From: Blastomussa wellsi
Lineage: Eukaryota; Cnidaria; Anthozoa; Scleractinia; Plerogyridae
Direction of reading: 5' to 3'
Assembly: GCA_947652115.1 (NCBI GenBank)
Contig: OX393571.1
Coordinates: 16,619,171-16,683,170 of the forward strand
DNA: 64,000 nt
Shown: positions 1-12,400 of the stretch, one piece after another
How positions within the stretch are numbered: the stretch's first letter is position 1
How the letters are laid out: the number at the start of each line of letters is the position of its first letter
The notes under the pieces: generated by a model
The model's input: the letters and a program-made list of their open reading frames with translations, nothing else
Told to the model about the DNA's origin: nothing
The model's database searches: none
Translations under genes and position numbers: made by a program

Positions 1-318
1 TTTCTAAAAAAAACTTTTAAATTTAGTGGGGCTATGCCGCTCTGGAGCCAGTTATGGAATGAAGCTGGTCTAGCCGAGTCACTCCCTTTGTTAAAGAAGC
101 ACATTAGAATAGCATCTGTCTGTCTTTGCTATTAGTAGTTGTAGACGTAGTCCACTAATGTAATAGTAGTCTTAATTTTTATTAGCTTTTATGTATAAAC
201 ATGCCCTTCTTGGAAACCAGCCGAGTGTCGTTTGGGCTAGCATGTTTTTCTTTTGATGCCAATTCGAAATAAAGTATAACCTTGCCTATCGAACTATGAA
301 TCTTAAAGCTGGGCATAC

Positions 319-504
319 CTTGTGTTTCTTTCGTAGCTCCTTGTCTTCACGTTCCCTTTTCTTTCTTTCCTCTTCTTTCCTCTTTTTCTCTTCTCTTTCC
401 TCTCTTTCCCTTCTTTTTTCTTCTTCCTTTCTCCTCTTCTGTTCTTCCCGTTCTTTCTTTTTCTGGTTTTCTAATTCCTTTTTGGAGATCTTTCTTTCTT
501 TCTC
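319..504 (-). CDS. Exon of FYB1-like gene: charged helix preceding the hSH3 domain
   Basis: The 62 codons are almost all Lys, Glu and Arg. The exon is bounded by an AG acceptor (505-506) and a GTATG donor (318-314). It is the last exon of this gene in the window. A long plus-strand Ser/Phe/Leu-rich frame over the same bases is only its antisense shadow. Confidence 0.65.
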
Positions 505-3152
505 CTTATGTGAACTAGTAAAAAGTTAAAGCAACAAAGTATTGATAGATACACTCAATAAATGCAAGGAAAATGAAAGGAATTAAGAATTCAAAACAGC
601 TTTAGAAGTCTTCTTCATCATATATAAACTTAAGGCAGGTAGGTTAAGTCTGCATATGAGCCTAGTGGCTCACCAGGCTGGACTTAATCCTGGTTTCTGT
701 AGCATTCCTCTGGATGGGATGCTAGTCCATCGCAGTGTTCAGCCTTCTCAAAAAGATTTGTAGGAGCAGGTCATTGTGAAGGTGGAGGCGGTTTTGGGTG
801 CCAAAGGCACGCAGGCGACCGCCCGAAGGGCGCGAGCCTGTAGGGGGGTATGGCGGCATTCCTCCCCAGAAAATGTTTGAAATTTAGATGCTCAAAGGTG
901 CCATTTGGTGCAATCTGGGGGATCTGAAGGGTCAAAATTGTATTGTGTGTGCGTGTGTGTGTGTTTTTTTTATCCTAATTAATCTGAAGGCATGTGAACG
1001 TGTCCGCTCGAATGTTGTAGGCGTTTTCGTGCAATAAAAAAGCGCCCCAAAACAGTAGCTCTTCTTTTTTTTCTTTTTCGAACTGAAGGTAATCACCGGT
1101 CATCGAGAAAACATGACATCTGGATCGTGAAAGTCGCCGACGTTTCTAATCAAATTATCAGGGCTGTTTGCGATATTTTTAGCTCTCACGAATTCTCACA
1201 AAATTTTTAGAAACTTTTTTTACAAACTTGTTACATGTGACGTGAAACTGTTTTCATTGAAGACAAGATGGTTTCAAAAACGGAGTTTCATTTACAAATC
1301 AACAGATAAACGAGACATACGCGGTCAAAGACCGAGACATGTCGCGCCGCAATTCCCATGGGAAAATTTGGAGAAATTACACAACAAAAGAGAAAGTAAA
1401 AACACACATCAACCCTTCGCTTGGCCTTTTTTTAATTTTACTCTTAACACATCGTTCCTCATTTTTGTAAAAATAACTTGAATTAGTTTTGTAATATTTA
1501 TTTTTACAATTTCCATTTCAAAACTACTTAATTTATTCTATTCACACAAGTACGCGTGCACGTGCACAAGCAACGAAAAACAATGTGAAAGACTGCGCTA
1601 TTATTCAAAAGAAAAAAGCACACTTGCCTTCCTAACTTTGTTCTTTAGAAAAGTACGAAGTTATCTGTGAACTCGGCGCAGCTTTTCGCTTTCGATTCTC
1701 TGCCATTTTCGTTTTAAAGAGTTAAAATTTCTTGTGAACTACACTGTGCCGTAAATTACACAATGAATCCGGATAAATTACCTTCCGATTGCCAGTCAAA
1801 TGATTGACGTGAGAGCGACATTTTTTCCGATACTTCGTTAAAAGCGATGAATGTTTCCGCTTTCGGACTTGAAGAAGATCGGATTTTAGAGTAGACGTTT
1901 GTGTTTAAGATAGCAGGAAGTGAGTACGGATAATGCATGCTATTAAAACAACCATTTTAAACCTTCAAATTATTGTCGGGGAGCTTATTTTTGGGCGTTC
2001 TTTCTGCTTTTTTTTCCTTGTCAGTAACAAAACAAAAATATTGTATTTTCCGTCTGGATTGGAGACGGTCAAACCTCGAGAGGAGGCGGCACGTTGAGCC
2101 GGCAGCCGGCCGGTTTTGAGAAGGCTGAGTGTTACCCACGTACATAAACTTGCTAACATTAAAATAAAAAAATATGGCACCTCAAAGTCATACCCCCAAT
2201 TTTAGTTTTTTAATAGAATAAAAATTGTGTCCACCAACTTTAATGCTCAGTCTGATGATTGATTGCTTATGGAATGTTCATAGCTTAGCAAAGAGACATT
2301 AAATCAGACAATAGAAAACTGGACACTAAAAGCGGAACAAAAAGGCGCACCCTAGATTTCAACTAAATCTAGTGACTTGCATTGTGGCATTAGGGTGGAG
2401 ACCCGAAAGGTAAAAGGGCAGTAGGAAGACCTGGGAGAGGATAGTAGAGGACGAGAGGCAACATGCTGCATGAGAAGGCTGGAATGGCGTGAGGGCTGCA
2501 GCCAGAGACATGGCTGGAATGGAAGAAGAATGTTCCAGCCATATGCACCTACTAGCAAGAGGAGAGATGACGATGACGAACCACAGATTTTTTGTAAAAA
2601 CGTGTGGTTTATCTGTGGGATTTTACAGTACATGTACCTTGGAACTGCCGATGGTGAAAATTTGTTTTCAACTGGAGAGTCAGAAGCAGTCTCTTCAAGC
2701 CATTCCTCCCCATCAAGCTTGGCTCCCACAGCATCGTACATCTCTTCTCCAAATGTCTCATCCCCAGCAGCAAAATCTGGACATTCAGGAGAGAAAAATC
2801 TATTAGGAAAGGACAGTAAATGAACTGATTCCTTTTGTGTGGGAAAGGACGGTCGGAGAAGTATGAAGATTTCTTGGAACTAAATAATCTAAGTGGTAAG
2901 ATGCTGATGACATGAAATCAGGAAGACATATTTTATTACCCCCTCCATCAAGCACAGGTTCCTTTAGCATACACTTTTCCAGCTGACTGCATTAACATTT
3001 CAGCAATACCCATGTATATGTTGTGGTTTAATTTTATATTTGGTTTAAAATTTTTTCAACCAGTTTGATTTTCATTTCTCATTGTCTTATGTTGATTAGA
3101 ATAATCTGGAACAAAGGGAAATCAACATCAAACTGGTTTCAAAATTTTTTCA

Positions 3153-3183
<31 letters not shown>

Positions 3184-3566
3184 CACCAGGGTGGAGTCAG
3201 AGGAACGTCCCCTGAGAACACAACATGTGAACTTCTTTATCTACAGGGTCAAAAGGATCAGTCATCTGCATTTGATTATTTGCTTCCCACAAGAGGTGAG
3301 CAGGGAAAATGTAGTCAAGGAACGAAATGAACGAGAAATTAGAATTAGAGAGAAAATTTTTTCTGTTACAACATACCATTCTGTAACTGGTCACGAACTT
3401 GCTCTGCCACGGTGTCTAAATCATCATAGCTCTCATCACAAATGGGTTCAGGAATTTGAGCTCCTCCATTATTCATCTCCTCAACTTTTTCTTTCATTTC
3501 ATTAACATCATCATAGTTTTCCTCCATAATTCCTGTGTTGGTAAAGGTTCATGTCAAAACTGCTTA

Positions 3567-3598
<32 letters not shown>

Positions 3599-6090
3599 GA
3601 TGCCATTGAAATTATGGAAATTGGATGGTGAAGCGAAATGTCATTCATTGTATTGCTGTAAGGTTACTGGAAGTGTTTAATTGCTGTTAGCAAGTTTCTC
3701 AGTGATCTCTTTCATCTTCAGACACGCTCCTTTAAGAGCTCACAAGAGCATAAGCATATCACAAAAGGAAAAATTTAAACAATTTTGCATGGAGTACAGC
3801 TGGCCAGATTACTTGAGGTATTTGCACAAAATTATTTGGCCACAATTACTAACTACATAAGGCAGGAGTTAACAATCATGCTAGGAATTACTTGTAATAA
3901 TTGGTGCAATCTATTGTGACACCCACATTGCCATTCTAACTCATTAATAATTCATCACGTTAAAACAAAGGAAATCAGAGTCGTGAAGGAGGTTTGGAAA
4001 TGTGATCTTAATTAGCATAGATTTTATTTCTTTGTTTTCTCCATAGTTTAAGCTTCGATTGAGAAGATATATCATTTCCAAACACCTCGAAGGTCGTCAA
4101 AAATACTCCGCTGCGCGTAGTATTTTCAACTCTCTTCTTGGTGTTTGGAAATGTGATGAAACACTGTCTCTTGTGTTTGATATATTACTTACAAAACTAC
4201 ACTGTAGCACCCTGTTAATACAGTCACCAACGGGTCAAAAAATTTGGCCATATTAACAGGGTGACTGTACATACAGGGTGGCTGTATTAACAGGGTGACT
4301 GTATATACAGGGTGGCTGTATTAACAGGGTGGCCATATTAACTGGGTGCCGTATTAACATGGTTGGGTCAAATTTCATTCATGAGTGGACCTGACAGACA
4401 CAAGAACAGACTTGGCTGAATATATCCTTCTCAAAAACAAAGGTCCTCTTAAGAGCATGTCACATTACATTAAACGTTTCTCGAGTACAGTATTTGTTTT
4501 GTTTGGAAAATTATGAATGCATATTTTGTTTGAGGGGCTGCATTAAGGATTATGCAGGTTGGGATTTCAGAATGTGGCCATTGGCCATATAAACAAGGTG
4601 ATTGCATTAATGGAGTTTTCTTATAAAATATATGGACATTTCTCCGGGACCAAAAAATTGACCGTAACAACAAGGCGACCGTATCAACAAGGTGACCTTA
4701 AGGTGGGCTTCCACTGTACTGCAAAAAATTGACTACTGTCACTACCTTCCTCTGCTGTAGTCTGTTTTTCTTCTTCATTTCTACTCAGAATCTGAGCTTT
4801 AAGATCTTCGTCTACATCATCATACTCTTCACCCTCATCATCCTCTTCAGCAATACTATGATCTGAAAACAAAACAAAGTGAAAATTATTTTAAATTTCA
4901 ATTTTATCACCCATTTCATGTCACTGTCATCACAAGTTAGAATCATCCTTTAATCAGGGACCGCTGAAGGGAAGGCTAATAGGGCTATAGCCCTGACACT
5001 TTTATTGCTGGGATTTATTTTCTAGGCCTCCAGGTGTGGCGCAAATGCCATATACCAGTAACTGGTGAAACACTGACCTTAACTTTAAAAATGGTCTCCG
5101 TGGTCCCTGGCAATATTATTTTATTTCTGATTTCTGCAACACTAAAAAGCGGCTCACTATCCCAAACTGGTCCACTCCAGTTTCTGTTAACAAAGGGGGC
5201 ATCAGGATTTGGTACCCAGGCAGATGGGTGCATAATGTTCTTTATAAATACAGTAGTGTCAACTGAATGCCCAGGATTAAACAGCAATGCAATGTTGTGC
5301 TTTTTGGTGCTCAATTTGCCTGGTGCCTAGCCCATACTGAAAACACTGAATATATGAAGAAATTAGATGCTGTTTGTTTTTGGCAATTACAGGTTATGAA
5401 TTAGTTTAAAGTACCGTGGACAAGAACTCAAAACGTACCTAATATGCTGTTCCCGTTAATTGCCCTATTCAGTGTGTTTCGCCGTGGTGCCATCACAATA
5501 TTTTTGCTGTCATAATTTTCCAATAACTTCAGTAAATGATCTGGTCTTGGACACTTCGTTGGTTTTTTCCCAAGACTATCAAGTGTTGGCAGATTACAGA
5601 GCTTTGGTTCTCCCCTAGAATCCCTGCAAACAATGTTCTTATTTGAATCAGTTAAAATATTTTTGTTCTCCTCTGTGTCATCACTGCAAGAACTTGAACG
5701 TATTTTGGTCTCGTTTTCTTTGTTGTCTTGTTGTTTAATATTTTCTGGTGTCAGCTTTGGTTTAGGCTTAGGCTTCGGTTTTGGTTTCACTGGCTCCTCT
5801 TCTTTGTTTTCAAACATAGCCCTCCTCCTGGCCAAAGAACTTTGTAGTTCACTTGTTGGCTCATCAGTAGTGGCAGCATTTTTATTGTCAATGTCTTCTG
5901 CGATCAAGCTGTCACGGATGCCAGTCTTTCTCAGTTTTACATTTGGAATTAACTGTGTGATGTGAGCATCACCCACTTTTTGGAAAGAGCTGTTCATTGG
6001 GGTAGATGGCTTGTTACTTGGGGCCTTTGGTGGTGGAGCTCTGTGCAATGAATGCTTCTTTTCCAGTATTGCATCCTGTGTAATTGACAT
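319..6090 (-). CDS. FYB1/ADAP-like adaptor protein (partial, 3' end beyond left edge)
   Basis: Exons seen on the minus strand: 6090-5439 (start Met), 4862-4746, 3532-3377, 2776-2638 and 504-319. The first four join in phase (1,1,1, then 2). At least one small exon between 2638 and 504 is unresolved, because 504-319 starts in phase 0. The N-terminal exon (217 residues) is proline/lysine rich, has a KP-repeat run, and carries an LPTLDSLGKKP stretch like the LPPLFTLGPPPPKP of vertebrate FYB1. Acidic tyrosine motifs follow: EEYDDVDED, NYDDVNE, SYDDLDT and MYDAVGA. The last visible exon is a highly charged Lys/Glu helix ending KELRKKHK, which in FYB1 leads directly into the helical SH3 domain (KEQEIKKKFK). 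The family are cytosolic immune-cell adaptors that link Src-family kinases and SLP-76 to actin and integrins. Family assignment is from motif order; the hSH3 domain itself is not in the window. Confidence 0.68.
600..760 (-). mobile_element. SINE relic (3' part, reverse orientation)
   Basis: The bases around 655-745 match, in reverse orientation, the 3' body of the SINE at 56310-56587. Shared words are 'gcctagtggctcaccaggct', 'atcctggtttctgtag' and 'ggatgggatgctagtccatc'. The tRNA-like head is missing. Lies in an intron of the FYB1-like gene. Confidence 0.55.
940..970. repeat. GT/T-rich simple repeat
   Basis: A short (GT)n tract followed by a T run. It lies in a 2.1-kb intronic stretch (505-2637) in which I found no convincing exon. 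Confidence 0.6.
3014..3184. mobile_element. Foldback MITE, family A, copy 1
   Basis: About 170 bp with terminal inverted repeats 'tatatgttgtggttta' / 'taaaccacaacatata' and further inner complementarity. A second copy of the same family lies at 62473-62622. Intronic in the FYB1-like gene; no coding capacity. Confidence 0.75.
4200..4375. repeat. Minisatellite of 'tattaacagggtgactgta' units
   Basis: Tandem units of about 18-19 bp ('tgtattaacagggtgactg' and 'tatacagggtggctg' variants) alternate as a higher-order unit of about 36 bp. Related sequence recurs at 4560-4722 and ends in 'cttccactgta', which resembles the terminus of the MITE at 48593-48914. Probably the inner part of an old DNA transposon. 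Confidence 0.6.
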
Positions 6091-9000
6091 ACTGACTTTT
6101 AGCGCTTGGAATAGTAGTCAGAGATATCTGCCAACAAGCAAAAATCAATTATTAGATACCTTATTGTTACTTATTTCCATGCAAACTAATATCACAGAAA
6201 TGGAGGGCCATAATTTGCAAGACTTAAATTTTGCGATTTGGCAGAAAACTTGCATTCAAAGGAACTAAATTTTGTGAAACTTTAACAAACAGGTAAATTA
6301 TAGCAGAAATTTTGAGTTTTAAAGTTTTTAAAGGGATATTTTACGACATTCTACAGAACCACTGACATATTACAATTGCGATTAAGCACAAAAACATGTA
6401 AGATCTGGAGAAAGTGAGTGCAAAAACGTAAACTGGGTTATCAAGATTAATAAAAGCGAGGGTTCACAACAGTTTCCAATTTTGCATCATTACTTTTAGC
6501 GATGACTTTTTTCGGGGTCTTTAACTTTGTGATTTTTTTGCAATTGCGAAAATCATGAAAACAACAATAAGTAATAACAAGGGATATCAGATTCACTTTC
6601 TAGTGCATTGAGGCAAGGTTCTGCAGTGCAACAACCAACAACACTGTACATATTCCAGGTAAACTGCCATGACAATTTCAGTCATTTCATAAAGGTGCAA
6701 GGGGAAATGACATAGGGACACATTGCAGCGACAAAATCATGTGTTGTTCACATGAGGGGACATCGCATTTCTGCAACATTTTGTCCCTGTGACATGTCCC
6801 ACGGAGTTCAACTTGCAGTGACAAAATTGCTTCAAATTCACACTGCAAAGGCTCAAAAGTATCAGGACACGAGGGGACGTGTCGCTGCAACATGCCCTGG
6901 GGACATGTCCCCCTACATTTTCATTTTTGTGTATGTATTGTGATTATGTCGCGGAGACATGCCTCTTATGTAGAGGCAACAGACCATGGATGGATTTCTA
7001 TGACCAGTTTATTGCCATTCAATGATACCGTGAGATTGAAAAATCACACTCAACAGCTTGCAAATAGAACACATTCCACAAGCGATTTAAAACTGTCCAA
7101 GTTTTCTTCAAGAAATAGTTTACATAATTGAGCTGACCTCACGAAAATGTAAATAAACGAAAATAAAAAGTTTGCAAATTTATAGTTATCAATTCGTCGA
7201 CAGTAATATATTAAAAACGAATATAAATAGGGAAGAATTTCTTCAATGACAAATAATCAAAGACCACACAATACTTTGAAGTAATAGTTTTCTTTTGCTT
7301 CCGGGAGAAATTATGCATACATATGTATTAAAGTCAAGAAACCAATTGCAAACATGGCCGTAATTATAAACAGGACGTGAACAGTCAATAATTTTGAGTT
7401 TTTCGCGCTTAACGGGGCGGTTAAATTAGTATTCACCTCAAAAAGGTGATCTCGTGAATACGAAGCACCTCTCCTTCATGCCCGGCCAGCTGGCTTGGTT
7501 TCTAAACCAAAAGTTTATTCGTCCTGTGGTCGGATCAATTCATGCAAATGATTAGGTTGAAGGTCGCATATCGAATGATGTAAAATGATCACAATCAAAA
7601 TAACAATATTGAAAGTCTCGAATTCAAATCACAGTATACAATAAATGAACATACAAACTCTTTAGCGACCTGAAATAAAGGAAGTAATTCAACTTCATAA
7701 TACCGGCTGAAACAAGCTAAGGCAGACATGAATCGTATGTGCATGGACCAATTTACCCGTTTTCTGTATTTTACCACAAAATTACTACCGTGGATCAATC
7801 AACATACCCTTTTCTTTCACATGAGGTACGTTAGATCAAATGCACAGTTCTGTTAAAGTTCTTTTTTGCTTCAGAATTCCATCACACAACCTTCCGAAAA
7901 CCTTCGTGCAAAACAGCCTTGCCAAATACTTCCGCTAAAGTTTACGCAATATAACATCAATTTTCATTGGTTGTTTGTTACATTTAAAACACCTTTTCTG
8001 ATTCGCTATTGTGCTCATTGCTCACTCACGTAATCAACGGGAGACGGGATGGGGACAGCGGGAATTTTGCCGAGTGCCACAATAGTCTATTGCACAACTT
8101 CATCATCTGCAAATTGTACATGGACTTCTGGCTATAAAACTATGGAAATTGCGGAAATAGAGGAAATAGCGAAAGGTTGGTTGGGAGCATGCACAGTGAA
8201 CTCCTTCTGTGGTTTTCAGCCAATGTGATTTGCCAACGAGTCCGTGAATCGCAGACTTCCGATTTTGGAGGCGGCCAGAGCAGAGGTTTCGATGATGTAT
8301 GGAGAAATTATTCAACCTCTTTCCCAGGGTCTCTCATCTGCCCGCCCTCCCGGAGCGAGACCGTGGGAACGTGGGTGGAAATTATTATGTACCCACTATG
8401 AACCCAAAATATTTAAATCGCTTTGGTTCTGACCAAAAGGATGGGTTTAGCCTCCTAAATATTGCAGACGATCTTTTGCTCGTCAGAGCAATAGAACGTC
8501 AATACTTTGAGACTCTTGTCGGTATTCAACACAAAAAAAGAAACTGAAGTTCTTAGTTTCTTTTTTATTTCATTTGCAAGATCTAGTGACGTGAGCTGTC
8601 GAGAAATAAATTTAATTACCGTCTTCGTTTAAGCGCAAGAAAGCTTAAAAAGTTTGTCACGTTTTCCTGGAAACACACTTGGCTATGTCAGACACCCAGC
8701 AGTTATGGACCAACAGGGACAAATGCAGTAGGGGCTGCTAGGAGCCCAGAGCTGTCTTAAAAAGGAACTACCGGGAGCCTATTTCCGAGCCCCCATGACG
8801 TGTTCATCACAAAACGACCCTTGGACAGTGGAGAACAATGTCTTAAATTAAAAATTGCCAAGCCAAAGAAGAAACATTTATACTTTTTTCAGCACTGGCT
8901 TCAGTGAAATGCGTTGATTTAAAATTGAAATTCATGAACAAAAATGGGTCAGCACTTCTGACGTTTTTTCCCTTTCTTGTTCTCCATTTCCAAGAAAACT

Positions 9001-9309
9001 TTGCTATATTTATATGCAATTTGAAAGCGAAATGTCATGTTCCTAAAACTTCTTGCGTTACGAAGAGGCGTGGTGTGACAACCCCCATCTCAGCTAATTC
9101 AACTCTTCAAGCGTGATCATCCTTTTAGCAGAGAACTCCCCAGCGTTCTAAAAGCGGCCTCGACAGAATTACGACAGTGATGCTTTGGTTGCTTGACGAC
9201 CTTGACGTCTCCATCCACTTAGTCTTGCTGTCACGAGCCCATGGAATTTTTTTGTATTGAAGACCCTAAACGACACGCTTTCTAACGCTGCATGTGCCCG
9301 AATACTTTC
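6091..9309. other. Intergenic region between FYB1-like and LAP genes
   Basis: No frame here has family similarity or a credible exon structure. It must hold the 5' UTR and promoter of the FYB1-like gene (right of 6090) and the 3' UTR of the LAP gene (left of 9310). A degenerate block at 6700-6915 repeats 'ggggacatgtc' and 'gcagcgacaaa' words, also seen near 50715-50775. A 66-bp palindromic element sits at 8313-8378. Confidence 0.6.
8313..8378. mobile_element. Short palindromic MITE, family B, copy 1
   Basis: The left end 'caacctctttcccagggtct' pairs with the right end 'gagaccgtgggaacgtgg'. A second copy lies at 34168-34238. The element is about 66-71 bp, so small that it is nearly all terminal inverted repeat. 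Confidence 0.6.
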
Positions 9310-9420
9310 TCAAGATGGTCGCTCCTTGTTTCTTGCAATGAGTAGATTCACAGCTTGGTTGTGTTTTAGAAACAGCACGGCCTTCTCGTGAGTAACGCGT
9401 CTCAGGTTGATTCCATTCAC
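9310..9420 (-). CDS. Last LAP exon: end of PDZ domain and stop
   Basis: The acceptor at 9421-9422 is followed by [18 protein letters not shown], then [11 protein letters not shown] and TGA. This is the second half of the PDZ fold (helix B and last strand). The exon is easily missed because a competing frame on the same strand is open across it. The gene therefore ends at 9310, not at 10995. Confidence 0.9.
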   Translation of the reverse strand: MNGINLRRVTHEKAVLFLKHNQAVNLLIARNKERPS

Positions 9421-12400
9421 CTACAAAGTAACAAATACTATGAGCTTTTGAAATTCCATGACTTTCAATGACCTTTTCCATGGCTTCTCCAAGTTTTCCA
9501 TGACCTAAATTTAACCACTTCTTTGAAATCATCTTTCATTTTTGTCACGTTTGTCACATCTAAATTCCAGACTTTCCAGGCCTGGCAAATGAAATTCTAA
9601 AATTCCACGACATTCCAGGTTTTCCATGACCCGTATGAACCCCACAATACATTATTTTGTAATTTTAGGGAAAATCTCAGCCTCAACATTCTTACAAAAG
9701 AAAAAGAGTGTACGTCAATAACTTCCTGCAAGATGAAAAACTTACGGGAGGGAGCAAGCATCGATGGTCAACAACAACAATAACAACAACAATCTTTACT
9801 CGTAACCAAAACGTTTTACAATAAAAATAAATACATAGCAATAAGGCAAATTACAAAAAGGAAAGAGCACAGTCACCCCGGGGGGGGTACTCCCATATAT
9901 GGGCTATATAGGTATGTGCCGCCCGATAGGGTATGGTTTTCGAGGTTCTCGATCCTTAAATAGGGTATCATTTTTGCTCCTTTTGGCAATGCGTTCCTGG
10001 CCTAGTCCTTAGATAGGGTATCTAAATTGTATTATCTAATACTAGAGTTTGCAAACGCCCGCCTAAACGAATGTTTTTTCAATTTTTGTGTTAACTTGAC
10101 AGTACTGTAACCATTTTGCAACAGAGGTTTAATCGGTTTCATGATAGCCGTTTAGCGGGTAATAACACGCAACTCCTCCTCTCGCCACAAAAAGAAAAAA
10201 ATAAAGTCTTCCTTTTATGCTATTAATAATTTTGTTTTTTCCTTAAATAGGGTATCATTTTTCGGGTTCGGTCCTTAAATAGGGTATCAGTTTTCGCTTC
10301 CCCCACCCTTAAATAGGGTAAGGGTTCAGGACCCTGGGCGGCACACCCCTATCCAAAATTTCCGGGAGTACCCCCCCCGGGACAGTCACTTAGAAACAGC
10401 TATAACGCAAATCGAGCTAAGAAGCTGGGCCAAACGGAAAGAAAATGCAATAGAGTTACTGTACATAGAAAATGGGACACGCACACACAAAGAACGAAAA
10501 GCGAAAAAGGGCTGTGCACACAAAAACAGGAAAATAAAGTACATCAATGTACTAGTCAGTAGTTGGAGATAATCAATTCTTTTAAGAGGTTCTTGAAAAA
10601 AAGTACGACTCTTAAATTTATTTGAGTCTTCAATGGAATTCAAAACTTTAGCACCGAAAAAAAAAACGCATGTTAAATTTGCCGTAATTGGTCCTCGCGT
10701 TTGGCAGATAGTACAAATCTTACTCGCCAGTCTGGTTTGAAATATCACATTAATATTTAACAGGCAATATCAAAATAAATTTTAACAAGGCTGAATCTTT
10801 CAATGTGAACCATCCATGGCTGCTGTCAGTGCTTCAACAAAACGCATCACAAAATCGGACGACGGGTATCAGACAGTATTGAACTTTTCTACAGAAATTC
10901 TTTACGATTTGTGATTTAAATCTGGAAGGTCTAGTGTTCCCAAAGATGATAACAAAGGAAGAAAAAGTCTATAAATATCGACTGTCTTTCTCACCTCTAG
11001 AATCCTGTCTCCAGGGATAAGACCATAAGATGCTGGCCCATCCGGTTGAACTTTGGTCACATATATACTCTGTGAGAAGTAAGCATTTAATCCTGTTAGC
11101 AACTCCATTAATTTATTGTACTATCAGGGTAGTTTGTTTGTTCCGAGAAAGACAAGCTCGTTCTTTCTTTTTTTCACTTTAATTTCATTTTGAAAATGAA
11201 AAAAAAAACTTCACGGAAATGGAGTTTTTCGAGAGAATGTTAAAAAGTGGTTTTGGTAAAGTGATATCCGAATTCCCCAACAAATTATATTTTCCATTGA
11301 AAACTACAATGCGTTTAATAAAAGTTTGAGATTAGTTTTGCCTTAAAAAATAGGAACAAGGGACCTTCATTCTGATCGAAGTACGAGAACGACTTTGAAA
11401 TTTCGGCCGGTCCATGACCACTTGATTGATGTGAAATGTGATAATTAAAAGCATAAGCACTAGTCCCTAATCTTTGAAAGGTCGAAATCAATGGCGGCCA
11501 ATTTTTACAAACCTTGTTGTCGTTCGGGTGAAAAGGATTCGACGAGGAGCCAACTCCACCGGCTATACTGAAGCCAAGATTAGGATTCTTGTGAACCTCC
11601 ACTTGGAGCTATTAAACACAAAATGCAATTGATCAAGCAGAATACCGTCTCAATGAAATCTAAAATAATACAAAAACAAGAAGTAAGATTAAAAACGCTT
11701 CTAAAATTTGCCTGTTGTACTTTGCCTGTACTGTCCTTCCCGGCCTCCTCCCAGCTTACACCCCTACCCCACCCTCCAAAAGGAAGCCTTTGTGCTATCT
11801 GTATTCTCTACTTGCACAAATCCCATAATACACCTCTTTTACCCCCAACCCCCAAAAATGTTGCATAATCATTGGGGGGAGGGGGGGGAGGGGTAGAAGC
11901 GGTGCATTATGGGATTGTGCAAGTAGAGAATTCTAACATCTCTAACGTGTTCATAGTTCTCCTGTTACATACTCGAGTTAATCAGAGAAAACTGAATTAT
12001 TTCTTTACTAATCAGGAGCACAAACAAAACCACTTGCGGATAAGCTTAGGCGAGTTTTCCCACACTTCAATGCACACAGGCTCATGGTCCCATCGGAGTC
12101 CTTCCCATGCCAAATTCCCACCCTCTCTTTCCTATATACCTAACTCTAGCACTCCAGTACTTTCTTTGGCTACAACCCAGAAGGGAAAGCAGACTTTTTT
12201 ATATCAGTGCAGGTCCAGAATTTTTTAAAGGGGGCTTGTAAGTATGAGGCACAAAAATGCCACTCCCTAAAGTGGGTCATGGGGCATGCTTGTCCAGACA
12301 CTTGTAAAATATGATAATTTTCTGCACCTTGCACTTCTTCAGGGTGGGAGAGGGAGTCCAACCCCAATCCTTCACCCATAGCAACCGCCCATGATCAGTG

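Noticed and set aside
296..529. Plus-strand Ser/Phe/Leu-rich frame
   Set aside because: It is the antisense of the Lys/Glu-rich exon of the FYB1-like gene (504-319).
1756..1938. Possible alternative first exon (MSLSRQSFDWQSEG before GTAATT)
   Set aside because: The donor is plausible, but it ends in phase 1 while the next known exon needs phase 0, and there is no similarity to support it.
5015..5314. 99-codon minus-strand frame in the first FYB1-like intron
   Set aside because: It has a start and looks protein-like, but no family match, no splice sites that fit the neighbouring exon phases, and the flanking exons already join in phase without it.
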